Origin: Anaerolineae bacterium
Lineage (GTDB): Bacteria; Chloroflexota; Anaerolineae; 4572-78; J111
NCBI GenBank assembly: GCA_023151115.1
Contig: JAKLJP010000006.1
Location: forward strand, 186,001-250,000
Reading direction: 5' to 3'
DNA length: 64,000 bases
Under the pieces are notes generated by a model, which was not told where the DNA came from, ran no database searches, and saw only the letters and a list, made by a program, of their open reading frames with translations. Below, one piece after another: positions 24,166 through 31,818 of this stretch. The stretch's first letter is position 1; the number at the start of each line of letters is the position of its first letter. Made by a program: the position numbers and the translations under genes.

Positions 24166-25841
24166 CACTCCGGGGCAAGCTGCGAGAAATAATCCCGGAC
24201 CAAATCCCGCATTTCCTGGGGGATGCGCTCCTGCTCCACCGCTTCGGCGGCGGCATCGGCGTAGGTTTGATAGACCTCATTGTAGGGAACCAGGGAGGGA
24301 TTGGCCGCGCCGGGCTGCGGCGACTGCTCCTGGCGGATAACCGTTTGGCCGGCGTCCGTCTCCTGGCCGGCCACAAATTCGGGATCACCCACCGTCTGCT
24401 GGCCGCTGCCGGGCGCGTAAACCGTGTCCGAGTCGGTCAGGCTGGCCGGTTTGTTGGGCTGGGTCGGGTCGCCGGCAGCGCCGGTGCGGTTCGCGCCGGG
24501 CAGTTGATTGGCGTTTGAACCGCCTCCCCCGCCGGCCTGCTGTCCCTGGCCCGGATTTTGGCCCTGGCCTTGTCCCTGCCCTTGCCCTTGTCCTTGACCC
24601 TGACCCTGCTGGCCCTGGGCCAAGGCGCCTTGTTGAGCCAACTGCTGGCGGCTGGCTTCGAGCCGGTCCTGAGCGGCGGCCAGAGCCGCTTGCAAATCGC
24701 TGGCCTGGGCTGAGCGAGCCAATGCGCCCTGGGCGGTATCGGCGGCCCGGAGTGCACCGGTAACATCGCCGGACCGGGCAGCTTCGGCCATTTCGAGCAG
24801 GCTTGCAGCCAATTCAGCATCAGTAGCGGCAGCTTGAGCGGCCATGCCTTCGAGCGCCTGGGCCAAAGCGTCTTGACCAGCAGCATCCAGCGTGTTCAAG
24901 GCAGCGGCTAATTCGGTCAGCGCATCGGCGGCCTGGCCCAAGTCGGTGGTCTTATTGGTTTCGCCGCGAGCCAGGGCGGTCAACTGTTCGGCAATCTGTT
25001 CGGCGGCGCTCTGCCGGGCGGCGGCTTGGGGGTCTTGCAACTGGCGCAGTTGGGCCTGGGCGGCGGCCAGGTCGGCCAGGGCTTGCTCCAAATCGCCGGG
25101 GTTGGCGGCCAATTCTTTCATCAATTCGGCCAGAGCAGCCAGGGCTTCGGCCCGTTCCTCGGAGGTGGGGTCGGTGGATTTTTCCAACTCGCGCCTAGCT
25201 CTCTCAATCGCTTCGGCTTGCTGTTGAGCGACTTCCTGGATGGCGGCTCGCTGGGCCAAAATAGCATCCATGGGGTTAGGTAGCCAGGCCAGGGCCAGGA
25301 CCACGGCCAGCAGCCCCCCGGCGAACCAAAGCGGGCGGCGGGGAATACGCCAGGGCAGGTCGGCGGGGGTGAGTCGTTGGATGATGGAGAGGGCGTCGGA
25401 GAGTTGGAGGGAGGGGAGGTTGGAAGGTTGGAAGGTTGGAAGGTTGGAAGGTTGGAAGGTTGAAGGTTGAAGGTTGGAAAATTTTTCTTCCACTCTTCCA
25501 CTCTTCCACTCTTCCTTTCTTCCATTCTTCCATGCTTCCAGTTCCAAAGCCGTAGCGAGGCGGTCTTTCAAGTGAAGTTCCTTGTCCAGCCGGCGGGCTA
25601 CTTGGGGCAGGGGGAGCGGGCGCAGTAAGGTATAAAGGATAACGCCTAGCAGCCAGATTTCCAGGGGCATGGCGGCCCAGAGGTGGCGGTCGGCCATAGG
25701 CCAAAAGCGGGCGGCGACTTCGATGAGCGCAGAGACCAGGAAGGCCAACCACAGGGTTGAGACGGCCAGGCGCAGGCCATCGCGCCAGCGCAAGCGACGG
25801 CCCAGACGGGTTAAATGGCGGTGTAAAGGGTTATTTTTCAT
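24165..25841 (-). CDS. DUF4175-like membrane protein with Gln/Gly repeats
   Basis: A 558-residue protein. Two N-terminal membrane segments (about 25-45 and 60-75) are followed by RLDKELHLKDRLATALELE, as in DUF4175-type proteins, and by a third membrane segment (WFAGGLLAVVLALAWL, about 170-185). The middle is a long Ala/Gln/Glu coiled coil. About residues 413-440 are a GQ dipeptide tract, and the C-terminus is acidic. Residues 103-150 are translated low-complexity DNA repeat (LQPSTFQPSNLPTF-like) inserted between the second membrane segment and the conserved part. It sits between an ABC exporter and moxR in one operon, suggesting a scaffold role in the same envelope system; no enzymatic motif is visible. 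Confidence 0.75.
   Translation of the reverse strand: MKNNPLHRHLTRLGRRLRWRDGLRLAVSTLWLAFLVSALIEVAARFWPMADRHLWAAMPLEIWLLGVILYTLLRPLPLPQVARRLDKELHLKDRLATALELEAWKNGRKEEWKSGRVEEKFSNLQPSTFQPSNLPTFQPSNLPSLQLSDALSIIQRLTPADLPWRIPRRPLWFAGGLLAVVLALAWLPNPMDAILAQRAAIQEVAQQQAEAIERARRELEKSTDPTSEERAEALAALAELMKELAANPGDLEQALADLAAAQAQLRQLQDPQAAARQSAAEQIAEQLTALARGETNKTTDLGQAADALTELAAALNTLDAAGQDALAQALEGMAAQAAATDAELAASLLEMAEAARSGDVTGALRAADTAQGALARSAQASDLQAALAAAQDRLEASRQQLAQQGALAQGQQGQGQGQGQGQGQGQGQNPGQGQQAGGGGGSNANQLPGANRTGAAGDPTQPNKPASLTDSDTVYAPGSGQQTVGDPEFVAGQETDAGQTVIRQEQSPQPGAANPSLVPYNEVYQTYADAAAEAVEQERIPQEMRDLVRDYFSQLAPE
25404..25541. repeat. Longest GGAAGGTTGG repeat, translated in the DUF4175-like gene
   Basis: About 138 bp. 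Repeated GGAAGGTTGGAAGGTTGG units are followed by CTTCCACTCTTCCACTCTTCC units. It lies fully inside the coding sequence without breaking the frame and encodes FQPSNLPTFQPSNLP-like peptide. Confidence 0.85.
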
Positions 25842-25843
25842 AA

Positions 25844-25875
25844 AGATTTCTCAGCCTTCGGCTTCGAAATGACAT
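25844..25875. repeat. Family D palindromic unit forming a gene leader
   Basis: AGATTTCTCAGCC-TTC-GGCTTCGAAATGACAT is the GTCATTTCGA...GAAATCT repeat seen again at 38112-38238 and 44239-44289. It ends only two bases before the ATG of the DUF4175-like gene at 25841, so it forms that gene's mRNA leader; the only ribosome-binding candidate (GAGAAAT) lies inside it. Confidence 0.7.
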
Positions 25876-25886
25876 GGAAGTTTGCC

Positions 25887-26915
25887 CTAATTGACAAAAA
25901 TAACCGGCGTGGGCGTCGGTAGGGGGGACATCGGAAAAACCAAATCATAGGCGTCCTGGTAAAAAATGGTTCCTCCCAGCAGGCCGTATAGAATAACAAT
26001 GACGGCGATGACGATGACTATCTGGCGGTCGAGCTGCCAGCGCCGGATGGGTTTGATAAATCGGGTGGCCAGCAAATACAGGCCGGTACTCAAAACAAGA
26101 TCAAAGGCCAGGGTATAGTGCCACAAGGGGCGAAGGGTTTCAATTTCACCGGCATCGCCGCTGACCACCCACGCCCCCCACCCCGCCAAAATGCCGAAGA
26201 GACCGGAAACGCCGCCCTGGCTGCCGGTACGCGCCAGCACCGAGGCCAGGGCGCTAAAGGGGTTAATCACCAAAATGGCGCGGGAGGGGAAATCCTGGGT
26301 GATGACGCCGGAAAAAATATAGACAAAATAAGTGCCAATAATAAAGATCAAAATGACTAAATAGCTTAAAACAATGGCCTGGATGGTCCGCTTGCGCCAG
26401 GCCGAAAAAAACAGGCCGATCATGCCAAAGGTAACAGCGGTGGCCCAGATAACCAGGGCAGCCAGAAATAAATCGAGGGTATCAACCCCACCAAAGATGA
26501 AAACCAGGCTGAGGATCGGCACAGCGGCAAAAAGTAACAAAAAAATGTAGCCGGCAGTCGAAACCAACTTACCAAACAAAATAGTATGCGGGGCCAGCGG
26601 GGTTGCTTGCAGCATCTCCAGGGTCAGGCGTTCGTGCTCGCTGCTGATGGCGGTGGCGGTGAGGGCCGGGGTCAGGAAGGCCACAAAAAAAAGGCTCAGG
26701 TTGGCAATGGCCGCGTAAAGGGCCTGTCCAATAAACGGGCTAAGCGGCATCCCGCTGTAAGGCGGGCTGAGCAGGACCAGGCGGTAAACGCCATAGCTAA
26801 ACAGGGCCAGAAAAATCAGGTAGATGGTCAGCATAGCAAAGGCCCGCCAGCCGCGCATACGCGAGCGGAACTCTTTGACCATGATCGGATTAGGGTTGAA
26901 GTTGAGTGCTTTCAC
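25887..26915 (-). CDS. ABC-2 type transporter permease
   Basis: 342 residues from a GTG start at 26915, which has AAGGA at proper distance; the longer frame upstream translates a GTTGCGTGTTGCGTG repeat. About six to seven membrane segments are visible, beginning MLTIYLIFLALFSYGVYRLVL. The conserved ABC-2 segment AISSEHERLTLEMLQATPLAPHTILFGKL lies near residues 90-118 (two adjoining stretches). It pairs with the ATPase encoded just upstream. The predicted direction is export or membrane remodelling. Similar ABC-2 pairs next to large secreted GATase-like proteins occur in gliding-type (Gld/Nos) systems; that link is an inference. Confidence 0.85.
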   Translation of the reverse strand: MKALNFNPNPIMVKEFRSRMRGWRAFAMLTIYLIFLALFSYGVYRLVLLSPPYSGMPLSPFIGQALYAAIANLSLFFVAFLTPALTATAISSEHERLTLEMLQATPLAPHTILFGKLVSTAGYIFLLLFAAVPILSLVFIFGGVDTLDLFLAALVIWATAVTFGMIGLFFSAWRKRTIQAIVLSYLVILIFIIGTYFVYIFSGVITQDFPSRAILVINPFSALASVLARTGSQGGVSGLFGILAGWGAWVVSGDAGEIETLRPLWHYTLAFDLVLSTGLYLLATRFIKPIRRWQLDRQIVIVIAVIVILYGLLGGTIFYQDAYDLVFPMSPLPTPTPVIFVN

Positions 26916-26934
26916 AGCATATCCTTCAGTTAGC

Positions 26935-26960
26935 GTGTTGCGTGTTGCGTGTTCCGTTAT
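26935..26960. repeat. GTTGCGTGTTGCGTGTTCCG low-complexity repeat
   Basis: Tandem GTGTTGCGT units lie between the ABC ATPase and permease genes. A related GGAACACGCAAGACGCAACACG unit occurs at 30472-30494, upstream of the operon's first gene. Confidence 0.6.
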
Positions 26961-26982
26961 TCGACGCAAGATGCAAGACGTT

Positions 26983-27927
26983 TTATTTCACCTCTCCCGT
27001 TGTAATCTGCATAAAGGCAGCTTCAAGGTTACTGATTTCTTCGCTAAAGTGGATGACTGGTATTTTGCGCTCGATTAAGTGGGTCAGCAGGCCGGCCAGG
27101 GCGGCGTCATCCCCGGTAAAATTGATTTGCCAGCCGTCATCGTCCAACTGATAATCGGTGACGCCCAAATAACTGTTCAAACCCGCTTCAATCTCCGGCT
27201 GGGCGGCCAACGCGCGCAGACGAAGCCGGCGGTGGCCGTGCATCTGCTGGCTGATCCGTTGGGGTGGGCCATGGTAAAGCAGGCGGCCATGTTCAATGAT
27301 CCCCACCTGATTGCACATCTCGGCCAGTTCGGTCAAAATATGGGAGCTGATAATGATGGTTTTGCCCAGGGCCGATAACTCCTTGAGCAGTTCGCGCATC
27401 TCGATCCGGGCGCGGGGATCAAGCCCGGAGGCCGGCTCGTCGAGCAGCAAAATTTGCGGGTCGTGGACCAAGGCGTGAGCCAGGCAGAGGCGCTGGCGCA
27501 TGCCCCGCGATAGGCTTTCCACCCAGGCATCACGGCGAGAGGCCAGATCAACCAGCTCCAGCAGTTCGTTCACCACGCGAGCGCGGTGTTTGGCCTCTAG
27601 GCGGTAGCAGCGGGCAAAGAAATCCAGATACTCCCACACTTTCATATCCTCGTACACGCCAAAAAAGTCGGGCATGTAGCCGACCAGCCAGCGGGCGGCC
27701 CCAACATCCTGGCTAATATCCTGGCCGTTCAGAGAAATCTGGCCGCTAGATGGTTCAAGCAGGCCGGCCAGCATCCGCAAGGTAGTCGTTTTACCCGCCC
27801 CATTGGGGCCGATAAACCCAAAGAGTGCCCCGGCCTCAATCCGCAAATCCAGGTTGTCCAGGGCGGTGAAGCGGCCGTAACGTTTGGTCAACTGCCGGGT
27901 TTCGATGACGCCGGGCTGGGCGCTCAT
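26983..27927 (-). CDS. ABC transporter ATP-binding protein (ABC-2 type)
   Basis: A 314-residue ATPase. Walker A is FIGPNGAGKTTTLRML (about 36-51), the signature is VESLSRGMRQRLCLA, and Walker B is ILLLDEPASGLD, followed by the switch ISSHILTE. A regulatory C-terminal domain of about 90 residues follows. It belongs to the CcmA/Nod-like group that energises ABC-2 permeases. The gene starts inside the last codon of the upstream 808-residue protein gene (four-base ATGA overlap), which implies translational coupling, and it precedes the permease by 67 bp. Confidence 0.93.
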   Translation of the reverse strand: MSAQPGVIETRQLTKRYGRFTALDNLDLRIEAGALFGFIGPNGAGKTTTLRMLAGLLEPSSGQISLNGQDISQDVGAARWLVGYMPDFFGVYEDMKVWEYLDFFARCYRLEAKHRARVVNELLELVDLASRRDAWVESLSRGMRQRLCLAHALVHDPQILLLDEPASGLDPRARIEMRELLKELSALGKTIIISSHILTELAEMCNQVGIIEHGRLLYHGPPQRISQQMHGHRRLRLRALAAQPEIEAGLNSYLGVTDYQLDDDGWQINFTGDDAALAGLLTHLIERKIPVIHFSEEISNLEAAFMQITTGEVK

Positions 27928-30350
27928 GAGCGCTCCCCCTCCAGCGCAATATCTAAAAAGAGACAGCCGCCCCCATTGCCACCGTTGTTGGATATTCGGA
28001 CTTGCAGCGAAGCATCGTCCGTATTATAAAAGCGAGCCGTATCGTGGATGGAATTTGAGCCGATTTTGGCATTTTCCAGCAACACCCAGTTCTCCTCGAG
28101 GCGGTCGTACAGCTCGATGGTCGGGAGATTGGGCCAGGACCCATCGGTGCGGATATATAAATCCAGGCGCTCAGGTTGGATGTGGTAAAGCTGGCTGGGC
28201 AGCGAAAGTTTGGTCTCGGCCGTCCCCTGGTACACATACGACCCGTCGAGACCGGTCCCATAATTACAGGTGCTGGCGTCGCCGGTTAATGAAACCAATT
28301 CAAGCTGGCTAAAACCGGGAGGAATCACAACCTGGCGGCTGTCAAAATTAAGCGTTAGGGGATAGTATAAAAGGGTGCTGGCCTGAGTCTGGGTTTCGTA
28401 CCCGGCCAGCTCAATATCCAGGGCGCTTTTATCCTTCTGCCAGGCGACCAGGAGAGGCCGGTCGTTTAAATCGGGCCGGTTGCCATTAAAGATGGCGCTA
28501 TCAAGCACACTTTGCTTAAACATGACCTCCCGGTTCGCGTCGCCGGCTCGATTAGATTCATCCTGATAGAGCATATAACTGCCAAAACCGGAGATGATTG
28601 AGGTCGAATCATCAAAATCGAGACGTATCTTGGCGGTTTGCCCCGGCCCGAGATTGCCCAATTTTTGAAATTTGGCATTAAAAATAAAAATGAGGTCTTC
28701 CCAGGTGGCGCTGCTGCGATTTTCTACCTGTCCCCAAATACTGTGGCGCTCGGCGGTAAGTTGAACGGCCAGTCCCGGCTGCTCGTCCGGCAGCGCTTCG
28801 GCCACAAATGATTGCATAGACCACTGGTCAACCGTCAAGCCTTGCAGGCGGGCCGGGTTGCTCTGGCTGACCCGCATCGTTCCGCCCGTATTGACCGAAC
28901 CGCTCCAGGGATCATAGGCCCCCTGGCCCAGGGGTCTAAGCAGCGTTTCAGCATTGACCTGAATATCATAACGCTGCCGCCGGGGCGAGAAGATACCCAC
29001 ATAAGTTTGGGCGCGCTTGGCTTGGCCAGCCTGCCCCAGTTCGATAATAGAAATCTGGTTGATAATGATGTCGCTGCCGCGCAAACCAAAGCCCAGCCCA
29101 TAAGCCAGGCCCGAAAAGACCAGGGTAAGCAGCGGAATTGTAACCCAGGCCCAACTCAACCGGTCGCGCCAGCGCAGCACCAGGTAGTTGACCGGCCCGA
29201 CCAACAGAATATAACCGGCCAGCAGCAACCCCAAAAATCGGATGGAAGGCAAATCAAGGGCCGGTAAATTGGTCAAAGCATAATACATCTGGCTGTCGCT
29301 CAGTTGCTGCGGGGCGACATCGGTAGCCCAAAATTGGGGCCAGGCCGCCCCCGGCGAGAGCAGCTTTTCGACAAAATTGGTTACGCCGGCCCAGGCGTTA
29401 AAGGGTGATTGGCTCAAGTCCAGGGCCACAAAGTCCACATGACCGGCGCCGAAGGGTAGTTCGATGAGTAAGGCTAAGGCTGAGTCTAAGGCTAAGGAGT
29501 TACCGCTCTCTATCTCAGCCTTAGCCTTAGCCTGATTGCTGAGCAAGACGGTTGCCTTAGGCACAGGTTGAGCCTGGGCTATCAAAAACGGGCCGGGCAC
29601 AAGAATGGGCGCGCCGGTATAATGTTCTAGGCCGGGCAAGGCGGCAACTTCTTGTTGATTGACCAGCGTTACCGGCTGCAACTCGGCCGGCAGTCCGGCC
29701 AGGGTGCGGGCCGCGCCTGCGCCGCCGCCAATGACCAACCGCCCACCTTCGGCCACCCAACGGCTGAGGGCGCTGCTTTGAGCCGGGGTCAAAGCGCTGG
29801 TATCCACATCGTTCAAAATCAGGGCATTGAGCGCGCGCCAGCCCTCGTGGCGTTCCGGCAGGTCTGCCAACGCCAGATTGATCAGGTCAGCTCGCTCGCG
29901 CCGCCCGGTCAATTGCGGCGGGTTCACTGCCGCTAACCCGGCGACATTGACCGAGACTGAGCCAATCACATAACGGTCATTGGGGATGACAGTCAATTTG
30001 ATGGTCTGGGTCAGATAGGTTTCACCCTCAACCACAAATTCAACTTTAGCCGAACGGGAAAAATTGTTGGGCAGAATGTAGAGGGTGTAACGTTTGCGCG
30101 CTCCGGTAGGCAGTTCGGCGGGGAGATTAAAGTCAAGCTGCCCCGTCGGGCTGGTAATGAGCACCCGGATTTCACCGAGCAGGTCGGGGCCAAAATTTTC
30201 CAACTCCACAAAAACCGGCAGCCATTCTCCATACTTGAAACGACCGCCAAAACCCGGTTCGGCCTTCATCTCAAGCGCCGGGGCGGCCTGGAGCCGTGCG
30301 GGTAAAATCTGGAGTAAGGCTAACAGAGCAATAATGATAACTCTACGCAT
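27924..30350 (-). CDS. Large secreted/membrane protein with GATase-like segment
   Basis: An 808-residue first gene of the operon. A signal peptide (VIIIALLALLQILPARLQA) leads into an immunoglobulin-like beta domain (YGEWLPVFVELENFGPDL). A class-I glutamine-amidotransferase-like segment follows (LNALILNDVDTSALTPAQ... GGRLVIGGGAG, about 170-220). At least two membrane segments lie in the middle (IRFLGLLLAGYILLVGPVNYLVL and WVTIPLLTLVFSGLAYGLGFG), and a beta-rich C-terminal half ends it. The plan resembles the non-catalytic GATase-like proteins found with ABC-2/VWA clusters. Residues near 272-292 (NQAKAKAEIES... LALDSALALL) come from a translated palindromic DNA repeat. Function unknown. Confidence 0.75.
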   Translation of the reverse strand: MRRVIIIALLALLQILPARLQAAPALEMKAEPGFGGRFKYGEWLPVFVELENFGPDLLGEIRVLITSPTGQLDFNLPAELPTGARKRYTLYILPNNFSRSAKVEFVVEGETYLTQTIKLTVIPNDRYVIGSVSVNVAGLAAVNPPQLTGRRERADLINLALADLPERHEGWRALNALILNDVDTSALTPAQSSALSRWVAEGGRLVIGGGAGAARTLAGLPAELQPVTLVNQQEVAALPGLEHYTGAPILVPGPFLIAQAQPVPKATVLLSNQAKAKAEIESGNSLALDSALALLIELPFGAGHVDFVALDLSQSPFNAWAGVTNFVEKLLSPGAAWPQFWATDVAPQQLSDSQMYYALTNLPALDLPSIRFLGLLLAGYILLVGPVNYLVLRWRDRLSWAWVTIPLLTLVFSGLAYGLGFGLRGSDIIINQISIIELGQAGQAKRAQTYVGIFSPRRQRYDIQVNAETLLRPLGQGAYDPWSGSVNTGGTMRVSQSNPARLQGLTVDQWSMQSFVAEALPDEQPGLAVQLTAERHSIWGQVENRSSATWEDLIFIFNAKFQKLGNLGPGQTAKIRLDFDDSTSIISGFGSYMLYQDESNRAGDANREVMFKQSVLDSAIFNGNRPDLNDRPLLVAWQKDKSALDIELAGYETQTQASTLLYYPLTLNFDSRQVVIPPGFSQLELVSLTGDASTCNYGTGLDGSYVYQGTAETKLSLPSQLYHIQPERLDLYIRTDGSWPNLPTIELYDRLEENWVLLENAKIGSNSIHDTARFYNTDDASLQVRISNNGGNGGGCLFLDIALEGERS
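29467..29534. repeat. TAAGGCTAAGGCTGAG palindrome inside a coding sequence
   Basis: AAGGCTAAGGCTGAGTCTAAGGC faces CTCAGCCTTAGCCTTAGCC, forming a perfect-looking hairpin inside the 808-residue protein gene. It keeps the reading frame and yields an Ala/Lys-Ala/Leu rich stretch. Confidence 0.75.
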
Positions 30351-30662
30351 ACAGTCTCAGAGAATCAGGATAAGCCCAAAAGCATAGGCATCCCTATGAC
30401 GATTTAACGGGGATTTTTGTTCCACTTAAGCTGTTCCAAGATTTAAATCAGCTATCTTTCATAAGATAAACGGAACACGCAAGACGCAACACGGATTGAA
30501 TAGCTTTTTCTGGGAACAACCGTAGCTGGGATTATAACACAGATAAGTGTGCCTTGTTTCCGTCATTTTGCCAACATTTCGCCTACTTTTGTTTGCCATA
30601 CACATATGGCTTGTTGCCCCATAACTTACCTCCCCCACTTTCAAAATTCATAAAACTCAGGA

Positions 30663-30690
30663 TTGACAAAGCCAAAAAATATGGTAATAT
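30663..30690 (+). promoter_or_regulatory. Promoter of the FadR/GntR regulator
   Basis: A consensus -35 TTGACA (30663-30668) and a -10 TAATAT (30685-30690) are separated by 16 bp, upstream of the operator and the ATG at 30749. Confidence 0.7.
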
Positions 30691-30719
30691 GGTAGCGTGG
30701 TTAGCTGGTAAGAGGTTAG

Positions 30720-30732
30720 GTGGTAGTACCAC
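30720..30732 (+). promoter_or_regulatory. FadR-family operator GTGGTAGTACCAC
   Basis: The near-perfect palindrome GTGGTAGTACCAC contains TGGT-N3-ACCA, the known consensus of FadR-type GntR regulators such as PdhR and LldR. It lies about 30 bp after the -10 box, between promoter and start codon, so binding would block elongation or initiation: autoregulation is likely. Confidence 0.65.
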
Positions 30733-30748
30733 ACTTCCTGGGGGGCTA

Positions 30749-31513
30749 ATGATGGAAGAACTCTACCGAGAATTTAAGCACGATCCCCTTTACGAAAAAA
30801 TTGCCCTGCATATCGAGAATCTGGTAAGTTCCGGCAAGTTGCAACCCGGCAACCGGCTCCCCTCTGAACGCGAACTGGCCGAAGGTTTAGGCGTGGGTCG
30901 CGGCGTGGTCAGAGAAGCCGTCAAGCTGCTGGCCGAGCGCGGCCTGGTAACCATTTCGCCGGGGCGAGGCACGTTTGTTTCCGGGTTGGACCCGAAGTTT
31001 CATTCCGAGCAGCTAGGCCGTCTTTTTAGACGCGGCAGACACTCTTATAATGACCTGCACGAAGTCCGGCAAATATTAGAGGTAGAAATTGCCGGGCTGG
31101 CCGCTCAAAAAGCAACCCCGGCCGATCTGGAAAAAATGAGACAGGCCATTGAAGAGATGGATGCCACTGTCTCCCCTTTTACCCAGAGTGAGTTTATCAA
31201 AGCTGATACAGCCTTTCACGCTGCGCTGGCCGATGCCACCCACAATTCCGTTTTTCCCCTGTTCATGGATGTGTTAATGGACCTGCTCGAAGAACCCCGG
31301 TTTATGATGTCGCAAATGCCGGAGGTGCCTGCCCGCAGCCAGGCCCACCACCGGCTGATTTTTGAAAGCGTCCTACGGGGCGATGCTGCTGCGGCTCGAC
31401 AGGCTATGTGGCAGCATACCCAACAGGTGGCCGAAGATATGGAAGCTACTATCAACGCGCACGCGGCTGAAGAAAATCAGATGCCGTTTAACCCATCCTT
31501 AGATGGTCAATAA
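30749..31513 (+). CDS. FadR-subfamily GntR transcriptional regulator
   Basis: 254 residues starting MMEELYREFKHDPLYEKIALH, with a G-rich stretch upstream; the longer frame would run through the promoter. The N-terminal winged helix-turn-helix (about 12-80) carries the GntR signature LQPGNRLPSERELAEGLGVG followed by RGVVREAVKLLAERGL. The C-terminal FCD domain (about 95-235) has metal/ligand residues in DTAFHAALADATHN and the late histidine in ARSQAHHRLIFESV. FCD ligands are usually sugar acids or other carboxylates, which fits the dehydratase-containing sugar locus that follows in the same direction. It probably represses this locus and itself. Confidence 0.9.
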   Translation: MMEELYREFKHDPLYEKIALHIENLVSSGKLQPGNRLPSERELAEGLGVGRGVVREAVKLLAERGLVTISPGRGTFVSGLDPKFHSEQLGRLFRRGRHSYNDLHEVRQILEVEIAGLAAQKATPADLEKMRQAIEEMDATVSPFTQSEFIKADTAFHAALADATHNSVFPLFMDVLMDLLEEPRFMMSQMPEVPARSQAHHRLIFESVLRGDAAAARQAMWQHTQQVAEDMEATINAHAAEENQMPFNPSLDGQ

Positions 31514-31818
31514 AAGATGGGCCTCAACAGGGATTTGATGCTGCTAATTTGGCCCATTCAAGTAAATAAAAACCTCGCCTTCAATTCATCTAGCCAATTT
31601 ACTACTGCTCCTGGCTAATTCCCTTACGTTTTTATGTTGGTTTGTTTTGAAGTAACCATTTGCTATTCACAGGGGGATGAATATGACACAATTTAACCAA
31701 TAGAACCATTAAACCCTTAGAAATTTTCGTAACGGGGAGCAGTCTTGTTCTGTCTGGACAAAATGGGGCTGTTCGCAGATTTATGGCGAATCTATTGTAA
31801 CTCAGGGAGGAGTGTCCT
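31514..31818. other. Intergenic region with leader of the sugar operon
   Basis: About 305 bp. It contains a possible eight-codon leader frame at 31680-31706 (MNMTQFNQ, with AGGGGG upstream) and an inverted pair TGGTTT...AACCAT around 31644-31665. No clear promoter could be assigned. The long leader makes regulation of the sugar-binding protein at RNA level possible, but this is not shown. Confidence 0.4.

Noticed and set aside
24540..24625. GQ dipeptide tract considered as a CRISPR-like or collagen-like repeat
   Set aside because: It is a short imperfect codon repeat within a coding sequence, without spacers and without the Gly-X-Y period.
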